Origin: Gordonia jinghuaiqii | GTDB taxonomy: Bacteria; Actinomycetota; Actinomycetes; Mycobacteriales; Mycobacteriaceae | DNA: 64,000 nt | Reading direction: 5' to 3' | NCBI RefSeq assembly: GCF_014041935.1 | Contig: NZ_CP059491.1 | Coordinates: 3,100,001-3,164,000 of the forward strand | Shown: positions 36,423 to 46,140 of the stretch, in pieces | Layout of the letters: every line of letters begins with the position of its first letter | Position numbering within the stretch: position 1 is the first letter of the stretch | Position numbers and translations under genes: made by a program | The notes under the pieces: generated by a model | The model's database searches: none | What the model was told of the DNA's origin: nothing | The model's input: the letters and a program-made list of their open reading frames with translations, nothing else

Positions 36423-39224
36423 TCAGTGGGCCGCATCGTCCCACGAGCGCCCGAAACCGACCGACACCTCCAGCGGCACCGACAGCGTGATGGCGTTGCC
36501 CATCTCCTCGCGAACCACGGCCTCGACCGCGTCCCGCTCACCGGGTGCCACCTCGATGACGAGTTCGTCGTGCACCTGCAGCAGAGTCCGCGACGTCAGC
36601 TGCTCGGCGGCGAGTCGCTTGTGGACGTTGATCATCGCGACCTTGATGATGTCGGCGGCGGTGCCCTGGATCGGGGCGTTGAGCGCCATGCGTTCCGCGG
36701 ACTGCCGGCGCTGCCAGTTGTCGCTGTTCAGATCCGGCAGGTAACGGCGGCGACCGAAGAGGGTCGCGGTGTACTCGTTGCGTCGGGCTTCGGCGACGAC
36801 GTCGTGCAGGTAGTCGCGCACCCCACCGAATCGCGCGAAGTACGCCTCCATCTGGTCCTTGGCTTCCTCGCGGCTGATCTTGAGCTGGGCGGCGAGACCA
36901 AAAGCGCTGAGCCCGTAAGCAAGTCCGTACGACATCGCCTTGACGCGGTGACGCATCTCGGTGGTGACCTCGTCGATCGGCACGCCGAAGGCGCGCGACC
37001 CGACGAAGTTGTGGAGGTCTTCTCCGGTGTTGAAGGCCTCGATGAGCCCCGCGTCCTCCGACAGGTGGGCCATGATCCGCATCTCGATCTGGCTGTAGTC
37101 GGCGGTCATCAGGCACTCGAAGTCGGTCCCGCTCCGGGTGTCGGACCCGACGACGAAGCCACGGCGGATCTCGCGGCCCGCCTCGGTGCGGACCGGGATG
37201 TTCTGCAGGTTGGGTTCGGTCGATGACAGCCGGCCGGTCGCGGCGACCGTCTGGTTGAACGTCGTGTGGATTCGGCCGTCGTCGGCGACCGACTTCAGCA
37301 GTCCGTCGACCGTGACCTTCAGCCGTGTCGCATCGCGGTGTTCGAGAAGGTGTGCGAGGAAGGGATGTTCGGTCTTCTCGTACAGCGACTGCAACGCGTC
37401 GGCGTCCGTCGTGTAGCCGGTCTTGGTCTTCTTGGTCTTGGGCATGTCGAGTTTGTCGAAAAGGACCGTCTGAAGCTGTTTGGGCGAGCCCAGATTGATC
37501 TGTTCGCCGATGACCTCGTACGCCGACTCGGCGGCCGCACGGATGCGGTCTGCGAACATCTGCTCGAGCGCCCCGAAGTGATCGACGTCGACCGCGATAC
37601 CCGCTGCCTCGAGATCGGCGAGTACGAACGACAGCGGCAACTCCATGTCGGTGAGCAGCGGCTTGGAATCGATGCGGTCGAGTTCGGTGTCGAGGGTGTC
37701 GGCCAGTTCCTGTACCGCCCGCGCCGAGAGCATGTGCTGCTCGGCGACCTTGCCCTCGGTGTCGTCGTCGAGCAGCGACATCTGCCCGTCGCCGGCTTCT
37801 CCGTCGGCTCGCAGTTCCCGACGCAGGTAACGCAGGGCCAGGTCATCGAGGTTGAAGCTGCGCTGACCGGGCCGCACCAGGTAGGCGGCGAGCGAGGTGT
37901 CGCTGGTGACACCGTCGAGCTTCCAGCCACGTGAGCGCAGTGCGTGCACCGCCCACTTGGCCTCGTGGACGGCCTTGAGCGCCGTCGGATCGGCGAGCCA
38001 ATCGGCCAGTGCCGCTTCATCTTCCGGACTGAGTGTGGTCACATCGACGTAAGCGGAGGTACCGTCGGCCGCCGCGAGTGCGACGCCGCTCGGATCGGAG
38101 CCGACGACGATGTGCGGCGCGGTCACCTCGAGACCCGTGCGCCCGGTGCGGGCGTGCTCGGTGATCCAGGAGGCGACCTGTCCGGTGCCGAGTACCGCGC
38201 CGTCGAGATCGAAGCCGGCCTCGGCCTCGGGTTCGACGGAACTCAGCGTGGAGAAGAGTCGGTCGCGGAGCACCCGGAATTCGAGGTCGTCGAACAGCTG
38301 ATGGATGCGCTCGCGATCCCACCCGACCATGGCGAGGTCGTCGGGGCCGGCGGGTAGCTGCATGTCGCGGACGAGTTCGGTGAGCTGACGGTTGGTCTGC
38401 ACCGACGCGAGGTGAGCACGCAGGGCGTCGCCGACCTTGCCCTTGACCTCGTCGACATGATCGACGAGGGCGGCGAGCGAGCCGTACTCACGGATCCACT
38501 TGGATGCGGTCTTCTCCCCGACGCCCGGGATGCCCGGCAGGTTGTCGCTGGGGTCTCCGCGCAGCGCGGCGTAGTCGGGGTACTGGGTGGGTGTGAGGCC
38601 GTACTTCTTCTCGACCTCCTCGGGCGTGAACCGGGTGAGGTCGGACACGCCCTTGCGCGGGTAGAGCACGGTGGTAGACGCATCGACGAGCTGCAGCGCA
38701 TCACGGTCACCGGTGACGATGAGGACCTTGTAACCCTCGTCGCGCGCCTGGGTGGCGAGGGTCGCGATGATGTCGTCGGCCTCGTATCCCTCGATGGCCA
38801 TCACCGTGACACCGAGCGCGTCGAGGACCTCCTTGGTGAGGTCGACCTGCCCGTTGAACTCGTCCGGCGACTTGGAGCGCTGGGCCTTGTACTCCGGGAA
38901 CATCTCCGAGCGGAACGTCTTACGCGAGACGTCGAACGCCGCGGCGATGTGGGTCGGCTCCTCGTCGCGCAGCAGGTTGATGAGCATCGAGGTGAAGCCG
39001 TAGACGGCGTTGGTCGTCTGGCCGGAATGGGTCTTGAAGTTCTCGGCGGGAAGCGCGAAGAACGCTCGATATGCCAGGGAATGCCCGTCGAGCAGCATCA
39101 ACACCGGTTGCTTCGTCTTGCCCTTGCCGCGGGGCGCCTTGCCACCGGCGGCCTGAACGTCGGTTGCCTGGGCGGGGGTTGCCTGGGCGGGGGTTGCTGC
39201 CGGGGAACTCTGCGCTGGACTCAC
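36423..39224 (-). CDS. polA: DNA polymerase I
   Basis: Repair and primer-removing polymerase, 933 residues. N-terminal 5'-3' exonuclease (LLDGHSLAYRAFFALP, DRDALQLVD, GDPSDNLPGIPGVGEKTA), a middle domain without the full DEDD set of a working proofreading exonuclease, and a C-terminal polymerase with DYSQIEMRIMAHLS (motif A), RRHRVKAMSYGLAYG-like O-helix region, and VHDELVIEV (motif C). This is the mycobacterial type. GTG 39224 matches the mycobacterial start (SPA...); the frame extends 12 codons further. The first ~40 residues are a PAQAT-rich linker. Confidence 0.97.
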   Translation of the reverse strand: MSPAQSSPAATPAQATPAQATDVQAAGGKAPRGKGKTKQPVLMLLDGHSLAYRAFFALPAENFKTHSGQTTNAVYGFTSMLINLLRDEEPTHIAAAFDVSRKTFRSEMFPEYKAQRSKSPDEFNGQVDLTKEVLDALGVTVMAIEGYEADDIIATLATQARDEGYKVLIVTGDRDALQLVDASTTVLYPRKGVSDLTRFTPEEVEKKYGLTPTQYPDYAALRGDPSDNLPGIPGVGEKTASKWIREYGSLAALVDHVDEVKGKVGDALRAHLASVQTNRQLTELVRDMQLPAGPDDLAMVGWDRERIHQLFDDLEFRVLRDRLFSTLSSVEPEAEAGFDLDGAVLGTGQVASWITEHARTGRTGLEVTAPHIVVGSDPSGVALAAADGTSAYVDVTTLSPEDEAALADWLADPTALKAVHEAKWAVHALRSRGWKLDGVTSDTSLAAYLVRPGQRSFNLDDLALRYLRRELRADGEAGDGQMSLLDDDTEGKVAEQHMLSARAVQELADTLDTELDRIDSKPLLTDMELPLSFVLADLEAAGIAVDVDHFGALEQMFADRIRAAAESAYEVIGEQINLGSPKQLQTVLFDKLDMPKTKKTKTGYTTDADALQSLYEKTEHPFLAHLLEHRDATRLKVTVDGLLKSVADDGRIHTTFNQTVAATGRLSSTEPNLQNIPVRTEAGREIRRGFVVGSDTRSGTDFECLMTADYSQIEMRIMAHLSEDAGLIEAFNTGEDLHNFVGSRAFGVPIDEVTTEMRHRVKAMSYGLAYGLSAFGLAAQLKISREEAKDQMEAYFARFGGVRDYLHDVVAEARRNEYTATLFGRRRYLPDLNSDNWQRRQSAERMALNAPIQGTAADIIKVAMINVHKRLAAEQLTSRTLLQVHDELVIEVAPGERDAVEAVVREEMGNAITLSVPLEVSVGFGRSWDDAAH

Positions 39225-39279
39225 AGTCGCAAAGTCTAGTGATGCGTCCCGACACCTCACATGGGACTGCCCGGACCGC

Positions 39280-39849
39280 TCACATGGGCCGGTACATCGC
39301 CCAGACCCTGGGCCCGTCGAGCGGCAGGGAGAACTCCTCGGTCACCTCGAACCCGAACCTCTCGTAGAGCGGGACGTTGCGGGCGTTGGAGCTCTCCAGA
39401 TAGGCGGGACCGTCGATCTGGTCGAGCCGATGCCGCATCAGTGCGGTACCGACACCGACGCCGTGGACGGGTGCACCGATCTGTCCCAGATACCAGTGGG
39501 GTTCCTTGGGGCGACGCTTCGCGAACTCCTGCTCCAGCTTCATCCCCCGGTTCATACGCGGGCCGAGCTGACGGAAGAACTCCCACGACGACAGAACCTG
39601 TCCCTTGGCCGAGATCTTGTGTCCGGGCGGGTCCCAGGCCGCGGCGCCGACGGGCTGACCGTCGCGCAGCGCGATGTCCAGCGTCGAACCCCTGCCGTGG
39701 ATATGTGTGAGCAGCGTGCGGAACATCGCTCGGTGTCGTGTCGGGTCCGGCTGCATCCACACGGTCACCGGGTCGTCGGCGAAGGCTTGCGCGAGGAGAG
39801 CGCTGGCGAGCTCGACATCCTTGCCTGGGGAGACGGTGACCGGGACCAT
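39280..39849 (-). CDS. GNAT family N-acetyltransferase
   Basis: A 189-residue acetyl-CoA-dependent acetyltransferase. The acetyl-CoA loop is GQIGAPVHGVGVGTALMRHRL, and the C-terminal LESSNARNVPLYERFGFEV is the classic GNAT end. Closest in look to the puromycin-acetyltransferase-like group (DIALRDGQPVGAAAWDPPG). Start is ATG 39849; an in-frame codon lies 39 bases upstream. Substrate unknown. Confidence 0.88.
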   Translation of the reverse strand: MVPVTVSPGKDVELASALLAQAFADDPVTVWMQPDPTRHRAMFRTLLTHIHGRGSTLDIALRDGQPVGAAAWDPPGHKISAKGQVLSSWEFFRQLGPRMNRGMKLEQEFAKRRPKEPHWYLGQIGAPVHGVGVGTALMRHRLDQIDGPAYLESSNARNVPLYERFGFEVTEEFSLPLDGPRVWAMYRPM

Positions 39850-40118
39850 TGGACCAGCGTACGGCCCGAATCGGGTCTCCGACAGCACATTGCGGCGTTC
39901 CTTCGGCGGCCCACGGCCTTCCGGAGATGTTACTTCCGGGAAACGTCGTTGTCGTCACGCCGCGACGATGCTGACGCTAAGGTCCCGCAGGGTGACACGC
40001 ACACACGCCTGTGCGTCCGCTTCGCCGATGCCGGCCGGTGGTCGACGGGCGGAGCTGTTGTCACCGGGAAGTGCCTCGGAATTCGTGCGCGCGGGATCAG
40101 AAGGAGGAACCACCCTCG

Positions 40119-41489
40119 ATGTCAGAGCCTGCCTCACAGGCGTCGCTCGTGGCCGATGACGACTCCGGTCGCAAGACCGATCACCGGAGCCATCCGCCGT
40201 CCTCCCGCTCGACGAAGCGACCCGCCTCGGTCGCAGTGCTGCTGCTCATCGCGGCGTCGATCCTGTGCGGGCTATTCGGGACGACGACCGCTTCCGCCGC
40301 GCCCACCGACACGGTGCGCGTGTTCGGTGTCTTGAAGAACGGCCAGGAGAAGGTCGAGGCTGTGGAGCTCGCGGCAAGGGACGCGTCGGGCACGGTCGTC
40401 GGAAGCGCCACGTCGTCGGCGACGGGCGCGTGGTCGATCAATGTCGCGCCCGGTGAGTACACCATCGTGATCGACACCGAGTCGCTCCCCGACGGGGTCG
40501 CGGTGCAGAAATCCGAGCTCCCGGTCGACGTCAGCGGCGGAACCCCGCGACCGGTGATCTTCTCCTTCGGCGACGTCCGAACCGGCACCGAGATCTCGGC
40601 GGTCTCCGAGCTCACCCGACTGACGATCGACGGCATCCGCTTCGGCCTCATCATCGCGATCACCGGGGTCGGCCTCAGCCTGATCTTCGGCACCACGGGC
40701 CTGACCAACTTCGCGCACGGCGAACTGGTCACCCTGGGGGCGGTCATCGCGTGGGTGATCAACGTCAAGCTCGGGGTCCAGCTGATCCCGGCGACGATCC
40801 TCGCGGTCATCGTTGGCGTGGGGATCGGCATCCTCAACGAACTCGGCCTCTGGCGACCACTGCGAAGACGCCGAACAGGGCTGATCGCGATGCTCGTGGT
40901 GTCGATCGGCCTGTCGATCATGCTGCGGTATCTGATCCTGATCTTCTTCTCCGACCGGGCCGAACCGTTCAACGACTATCAGGCCCAGACGCAGATCGGT
41001 TCGGGACCGTTCGCGATCACCCCGGTCAACCTCGCATGCATTGTCATCAGCATCGTCGTCCTCCTCTCGGTGGCATTGATGCTGCAGCGCACCAGGATCG
41101 GCAAGGCCATGCGCGCAGTGGCCGACAACAAGGACCTCGCCGAGTCCTCGGGCATCGACGTCGACCGCGTCATCCTGTTCGTCTGGGCACTCGCGGGCGG
41201 GCTGGCCACGCTGGGCGGCGTGATGTTCGCGCTCTCCGAGCTCGGTGGCCGTGTGCAGTGGGAGATGGGTTTCAAACTCCTCCTGCTGATGTTCGCCGGC
41301 ATCACCCTCGGCGGCCTCGGCACCGCGTACGGCGCGTTGCTCGGCTGTCTGATCGTCGGCCTGCTGGTACAGCTGTCGACCTACATCCTCAGTCCGGACC
41401 TCAAATACATCGGTGGCCTGTTGATCCTGATCATCATCCTGACCATCCGGCCCCAGGGCATTCTCGGTTCGCGAGCGAGGATCGGCTGA
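40119..41489 (+). CDS. livH: Branched-chain amino-acid ABC permease LivH with extra N-terminal domain
   Basis: 456 residues, about 150 longer than usual LivH. Residues 1-33 are a hydrophilic cytoplasmic tail, 34-60 a signal-anchor or signal peptide (ending TTASAAP), and 62-152 an extracytoplasmic beta-sandwich resembling carboxypeptidase regulatory-like or SdrD-type repeats (VRVFGVLKNGQEKVEAVELA, PGEYTIVIDTESLPDG). The LivH permease follows from about 168 (GIRFGLIIAITGVGLSLIFGTTGLTNFAHGE in part), with the ATPase-contact loop near TRIGKAMRAVADNKDLAESSGI (in part). AAGGAGG sits 11 bases before ATG 40119. First gene of a four-gene operon. Confidence 0.9.
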   Translation: MSEPASQASLVADDDSGRKTDHRSHPPSSRSTKRPASVAVLLLIAASILCGLFGTTTASAAPTDTVRVFGVLKNGQEKVEAVELAARDASGTVVGSATSSATGAWSINVAPGEYTIVIDTESLPDGVAVQKSELPVDVSGGTPRPVIFSFGDVRTGTEISAVSELTRLTIDGIRFGLIIAITGVGLSLIFGTTGLTNFAHGELVTLGAVIAWVINVKLGVQLIPATILAVIVGVGIGILNELGLWRPLRRRRTGLIAMLVVSIGLSIMLRYLILIFFSDRAEPFNDYQAQTQIGSGPFAITPVNLACIVISIVVLLSVALMLQRTRIGKAMRAVADNKDLAESSGIDVDRVILFVWALAGGLATLGGVMFALSELGGRVQWEMGFKLLLLMFAGITLGGLGTAYGALLGCLIVGLLVQLSTYILSPDLKYIGGLLILIIILTIRPQGILGSRARIG

Positions 41490-41492
41490 CCC

Positions 41493-42482
41493 ATGGACAT
41501 CGTCTCAGCACTCCAGATCGCCATCGCACAGCTGATCGGCCCGTCGGCGATCTTCTACGCCCTGCTCGCCATCGGCCTCAACCTGCACTTCGGTTACGCC
41601 GGGCTGCTCAACTTCGGGCAGATCGGCTTCGCCCTGCTCGGCGGGTACGGGGTCGGCATCATGGCCGTCAACTACGACCAGCCGTTGTGGCTCGGCGCCA
41701 TCGTCGGCATCGCCGCGGCCGGCATGCTCGCGGTGGTCCTCGGTATCCCGACTCTGCGTCTGCGCGCAGATTATCTGGCGATCGTCACCATCGCCGCGTC
41801 GGAGATCCTGCGTCTGGTCTTCCGCTCGACGTCGACGGACGACCTCACGCACTCCACCAACGGCATCTACGGGTACGCGAGCAGCTTCTTCTCGATCAGC
41901 CCGTTCGACAACGGCAAGCAGTACTCGTTCTTCGGGGTCAAGTTCCTCGGCGGCGACCTGTGGTCGATGGTGGTGGGCTGGATCGTCGTCGGACTCCTGT
42001 GCCTGATGGTGTACCTCCTGGTACACAGCCCGTGGGGGCGTGTCCTCAAGGCCGTGCGGGAGGACGAGGACGCCGCCCGCTCGCTGGGTAAGAACGCCTA
42101 CTTCTACAAGATGCAGGCGCTGGTCCTCGGCGGTTGCATCGGCGGGCTCGCCGGTGTGTTCAATTCGCTTGCCACCCAATCGATCAATCCGGACTTCTAC
42201 TCCACGGCGCAGACATTCTTCGCCTACGGGGCCCTCATCCTCGGCGGTGCGGCGACGGTGTTCGGGCCGGTCCTCGGCGCCATGCTGTTCTGGTTCCTGC
42301 TCGCCGTCCCCGACGCCCTGCTACGCCAGGCGACCTCGGGTGACGATCCGCTGCTGAACCTGTCGGCACAGCAGGTCGGCGCGTTCCGCTACGTCCTGCT
42401 CGGTCTGGCGATCATCCTGATGATGGTGTTCCGGCCGCAAGGACTGCTCGGGAACAAGAGGGAGGTGCAGCTCGATGCCTGA
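41493..42482 (+). CDS. livM: Branched-chain amino-acid ABC permease LivM
   Basis: 329-residue inner-membrane permease with about eight to nine hydrophobic helices. Typical LivM elements are GLNLHFGYAGLLNFGQIGF, TLRLRADYLAIVTIAASEI and the coupling loop SPWGRVLKAVREDEDAARSLG (first 20 quoted in spirit, near residue 180). It begins three bases after livH and overlaps livG by eight bases. Confidence 0.92.
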   Translation: MDIVSALQIAIAQLIGPSAIFYALLAIGLNLHFGYAGLLNFGQIGFALLGGYGVGIMAVNYDQPLWLGAIVGIAAAGMLAVVLGIPTLRLRADYLAIVTIAASEILRLVFRSTSTDDLTHSTNGIYGYASSFFSISPFDNGKQYSFFGVKFLGGDLWSMVVGWIVVGLLCLMVYLLVHSPWGRVLKAVREDEDAARSLGKNAYFYKMQALVLGGCIGGLAGVFNSLATQSINPDFYSTAQTFFAYGALILGGAATVFGPVLGAMLFWFLLAVPDALLRQATSGDDPLLNLSAQQVGAFRYVLLGLAIILMMVFRPQGLLGNKREVQLDA

Positions 42483-43653
42483 TGAATCCTCGTCCCGCCG
42501 GGGCCGTCACTCGGCCGACGACGGATCGCCGACCCCGCCGACGACACCGGCCGACGGGCCCGGCACCGATCAGCCCGGGACCGATCAGCACGGCCCTGAG
42601 TTCACGCACACCAGGGCCACCCGCCGGGATCTGACGACGTTGTCGGCGGCCCGACGTCTCCAGTTGTTCGGCGAGGTGTCCCCGGTGGCCGGCTCGCCCA
42701 AGCCCGACCCGATCATCGTGGCGGACAACATCTCTCGCACCTTCGGCGGCATGAAGGCCGTCCAGGTGGATCATCTGGAGGTCCAGCGCGGGGCCATCAC
42801 CGGCCTCATCGGCCCCAACGGGGCCGGTAAGACCACCTTCTTCAACCTGATCACCGGCTTCGACAAACCGGACTCGGGAACCTGGTCGCTGAACGGCGAG
42901 TCGCTGGGGCGGATGGTTCCCCATCAGGTCGCGCGTCGAGGCATGGTGCGCACGTTCCAGCTCACCAAGGCGCTGGCCAAGCTGACGGTCCTCGACAACG
43001 TCAAACTCGGCGCCACGGGCCAGCGCGGCGAGCACTTCCTGGCAGCGCTCGCGCCGTGGACGTGGCGCAAGCAGGAGGCCGAGATCACCGAGCGCGCCAA
43101 CGCACTGCTCGAACGGTTCCAGCTCGGCACCAAGGCGCATGACTACGCGGGGTCGCTGTCCGGCGGCCAGCGCAAGCTGTTGGAGATGGCTCGCGCGCTG
43201 ATGACCGATCCCGAGATCGTGATGCTCGATGAGCCGATGGCCGGCGTCAACCCGGCACTCACCCAGAGCCTGCTCGAACACATCAAGTCGCTGCGCGACG
43301 AAGGCGTCACGGTGGTCTTCGTCGAACACGACATGGACGTCATCCGCGACATCAGCGACTGGGTGGTGGTGATGGCGCAGGGGCAGATCATCGCCGAGTC
43401 CCTTCCGGATCGGTTGGGAGACAACGAGGCCGTCGTCGACGCCTACCTCGGTGGACACCACGATCAGGCTCTGGAGTTCGACGATCAGGGCCGTCCCGTC
43501 GGTGCCACTGCGGTACTCGCCGAGAAGGTCTCGGCGGCCATCGAGGCCACTCTGGAAGAAGGCGGCGACCTCTCCGAGGTCACCGAACTGCCGCCGACCG
43601 CTACCGGCGCCGACCCCACCTCGGAGGTCTCGACCCACAAGGAGGGCGAGTGA
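42475..43653 (+). CDS. livG: Branched-chain amino-acid ABC ATPase LivG, extended at both ends
   Basis: 392 residues against about 255 for E. coli LivG. The ATPase core runs from about 80 (IIVADNISRTFGGMKAV): Walker A GPNGAGKTT, signature SGGQRKLLEMARAL, Walker B IVMLDEPMAGVNP. The first ~75 residues are a Ser/Pro/Asp-rich disordered tail and the last ~70 (QGRPVGATAVLAEKVSAAIE...) an acidic helical tail. Both tails are of unknown use; similar extensions occur in related actinobacteria. Confidence 0.92.
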   Translation: MPDESSSRRGRHSADDGSPTPPTTPADGPGTDQPGTDQHGPEFTHTRATRRDLTTLSAARRLQLFGEVSPVAGSPKPDPIIVADNISRTFGGMKAVQVDHLEVQRGAITGLIGPNGAGKTTFFNLITGFDKPDSGTWSLNGESLGRMVPHQVARRGMVRTFQLTKALAKLTVLDNVKLGATGQRGEHFLAALAPWTWRKQEAEITERANALLERFQLGTKAHDYAGSLSGGQRKLLEMARALMTDPEIVMLDEPMAGVNPALTQSLLEHIKSLRDEGVTVVFVEHDMDVIRDISDWVVVMAQGQIIAESLPDRLGDNEAVVDAYLGGHHDQALEFDDQGRPVGATAVLAEKVSAAIEATLEEGGDLSEVTELPPTATGADPTSEVSTHKEGE

Positions 43654-44462
43654 TGAGCACAGAACCGGGCGCGGAATCGTCGACGCCCGCACAGCTCGCG
43701 GCCACCGCCGAGGAGCATCGGAAACTGGCGGGCAAGGCGCTGATGCGCGCCGACGACATCACCGCCGGTTACCTGCCGGGGATCAACATCCTCGAAGGGT
43801 GCAACTTCTACCTCGACGACGGCGAGATCGTCGGCATCATCGGCCCCAACGGCGCAGGCAAATCGACGCTGCTCAAGACGCTGTTCGGGTTGATCCCGGT
43901 GCGCAAGGGATCGGTCACCCTCCGCGGCGACGACATCACCTCGGCCAAGGCCCACGTGCTCGTCGACAAGGGGGTCGGCTACGTCCCGCAGACGCAGAAC
44001 GTGTTCCCCGCGCTGACCATCGAGGAGAACCTCGAGATGGGCGTCTACCTCCGCCCCAAGACCTTCACCAAGCGTTTCGAGTTCGTCTCCGAACTGTTCC
44101 CGCTGTTGTCGGAACGCCGAAAGGTCAAGGCGGGCGCCCTGTCCGGCGGCGAACGTCAGATGGTCGCCATGGGGCGGGCGTTGATGATGGAACCCGCGGT
44201 GCTGCTGCTCGACGAGCCGTCGGCAGGCCTGTCCCCCATATTCCAGGACGAGGTCTTCATCCGCTGCAAGGCGATCAACGCCGCCGGGGTCTCGATCATC
44301 ATGGTCGAGCAGAACGCTCGTCGCTGTCTGCAGATCTGCGACCGCGGCTATGTCCTCGACCAGGGCCGCAACGCCTACACCGACACCGGCCGCAACCTGG
44401 CCAACGACCCCAAGATCATCGAGCTCTACCTGGGCACCCTCGCGGGGAGTTCGGAGAAGTAG
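43650..44462 (+). CDS. livF: Branched-chain amino-acid ABC ATPase LivF
   Basis: 270-residue second ATPase of the system. Walker A GPNGAGKSTLLKTLFGLI, NVFPALTIEENLEMG, signature LSGGERQMVAMGRAL, Walker B VLLLDEPSAGLSP, and MVEQNARRCL. It starts within the livG stop (ATGA) and is followed by a strong terminator. Confidence 0.93.
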   Translation: MMSTEPGAESSTPAQLAATAEEHRKLAGKALMRADDITAGYLPGINILEGCNFYLDDGEIVGIIGPNGAGKSTLLKTLFGLIPVRKGSVTLRGDDITSAKAHVLVDKGVGYVPQTQNVFPALTIEENLEMGVYLRPKTFTKRFEFVSELFPLLSERRKVKAGALSGGERQMVAMGRALMMEPAVLLLDEPSAGLSPIFQDEVFIRCKAINAAGVSIIMVEQNARRCLQICDRGYVLDQGRNAYTDTGRNLANDPKIIELYLGTLAGSSEK

Positions 44463-44560
44463 TAGCCCGCGCTCACCCTTTCCGTAGCCGCTCACCAGAA
44501 AAACGTGCGCGGGTTGCGGAATTTGTGAGCGGTACCGAACACGACAGCGAGCCACAGACT

Positions 44561-44592
44561 GAGGACCCTCGGCCCGGAGGCCGAGGGTCCTC
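44561..44592. terminator. Bidirectional hairpin terminator after livF/livK
   Basis: A perfect 14-base-pair stem, GAGGACCCTCGGCC with GGCCGAGGGTCCTC, around the loop CGGA, placed between the convergent livF and livK genes. It should stop transcripts from both sides. Confidence 0.9.
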
Positions 44593-44610
44593 TGTCTGTC
44601 GTGCGGCTGC

Positions 44611-45975
44611 TTACTGCGCGGCGACCGAGACGTACTTGCGCGTCGGGGTCAGCAGCTTGTTGCTGTCGTCGAACTCCAGCACTCCGTAGGAGCCGACGCT
44701 GGGCTCACCCGCGGCATTGAACGCCAGTTTGCCGGTCTTGCCGACATAGGCGATCGTCTTGCCGCTGTTGAGGAGATCCAGGCACGCCTTGTACGAGTCG
44801 CACTCCTCATCGCCGTTGGTGACGCCGATGATGTTGGCCGCGATCGTACGACCGTCGGTCGACTTGGCCGCGCTGGCCGCGAGCGCGCTCAGGACGGCGG
44901 CGTCGTAGCTCTCACCGGAGTAGTTGTAGTCGATGAGACCGGAGTCGACCTCCTTGAGCGCGGCCTGGAAATCACCGCTGGTCTGGGTGAGAGGCGTGGT
45001 GCCCTTCATACCCTTGAGCAGACCGGACCCGACTGCTTCGCCGAGCGCGTTGCCCATGTTGCCGTCGACGCCGTAGACCAGCTTGCCGTCGCTCGGGCCG
45101 ATGCCGATCTCGTGCATGCGGGTGAGGATCTTCGCGCTCTCCTCGAAGCCGATGACGGCGATGCCGTCGGGGTTGAAGTTCTTCACCTGGTCGACCTCGG
45201 CGTTGAACGACTGGGCGTTCGGGTCGTAGATGATCTTCTGGATCTGATCGGCCGGCACACCTGCGGCCTCGAGATCGCGGACGGTGTTGTCGGCCAGGCC
45301 AGTGCCGTAGGGGTCGTTGAGCGCCAGGATCGACACGCGCTGGACGCCGTCTTCGGCCATGGTCTGCGAGAGTGCCTGCGCCTGCAGGACATCCGTGGGA
45401 GCGGTACGGAAGTACTGACCCTTGTCCTGGTAGCAGGTGAACTCGTCGGAGGTGTTGGCCGGCGAGAACATGACGGCACCGGCATTGGCGACCTTGTCGA
45501 TGACCTTCAGCGACACCGACGACGACGCCGCGCCGATGATGACCTGGGTACCGGACGACAATTCGCGGTCTACGGTGGCGTTGGCCGTGTCGGTCGTGGT
45601 GTCGCCGGAGTCACCGGTGACCAGTTCGACCGGCTTGTCGAGCACGCCGCCGGCGGCGTTGATGTCCTTGATGGCCAGGTTGACGCCGGCGACCATGGGC
45701 GGCCCGAGGAACGCCAGCGAGCCGGTTTCGGGGAGCAGCGTGCCGATCTTCAGCGCGGCGGTACTGACCGGCCCCGGGGTGGCCTTGGGCGGGTTACAGG
45801 CCAGCTTCTGGGCCAGGCCCAGGCCCGGTGGTGCGGGGGTGGATTCGACCGCGGCACTCGATGACGCCTCGGAACCTCCGTCGGAACCCGAGTCCGAGCT
45901 GCTGCAGCCCGCGACCACCAGCGCCGCCGCCGCAGTCATGACCACCGCCCCGCTCTTCAAAAAGCGTAAGGACAT
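44611..45975 (-). CDS. livK: Branched-chain amino-acid ABC substrate-binding lipoprotein
   Basis: 454-residue periplasmic-type binding protein (Leu/Ile/Val family, peripla_BP_6). Signal peptide with lipobox LVVAGC, a Ser-rich linker, then two alpha/beta lobes: ALKIGTLLPETGSLAFLGPP, IIGAASSSVSLKVIDKVANA, MFSPANTSDEF, and hinge VYGVDGNMGNALG. It should feed LivHMGF, though it is encoded on the opposite strand across the terminator, so it has its own promoter. ATG 45975 has AGGAG seven bases before it. Real substrate could be amino acids, amides or urea. Confidence 0.9.
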   Translation of the reverse strand: MSLRFLKSGAVVMTAAAALVVAGCSSSDSGSDGGSEASSSAAVESTPAPPGLGLAQKLACNPPKATPGPVSTAALKIGTLLPETGSLAFLGPPMVAGVNLAIKDINAAGGVLDKPVELVTGDSGDTTTDTANATVDRELSSGTQVIIGAASSSVSLKVIDKVANAGAVMFSPANTSDEFTCYQDKGQYFRTAPTDVLQAQALSQTMAEDGVQRVSILALNDPYGTGLADNTVRDLEAAGVPADQIQKIIYDPNAQSFNAEVDQVKNFNPDGIAVIGFEESAKILTRMHEIGIGPSDGKLVYGVDGNMGNALGEAVGSGLLKGMKGTTPLTQTSGDFQAALKEVDSGLIDYNYSGESYDAAVLSALAASAAKSTDGRTIAANIIGVTNGDEECDSYKACLDLLNSGKTIAYVGKTGKLAFNAAGEPSVGSYGVLEFDDSNKLLTPTRKYVSVAAQ

Positions 45976-46140
45976 CAATGTTCTCCTTGCGATTGGAGTT
46001 GCCACGAAGGCGGCGCATCAAAGATGACGCAATCAACCGCGCCTCGCTGGGAGAAAAGCTAGCGCGATCTTGTTGCCGCTGCGTAAAGACAGTGAAACTG
46101 ACTTGCGCCCACGGTCATTGCGTCGAACACGGCGGTGAGA

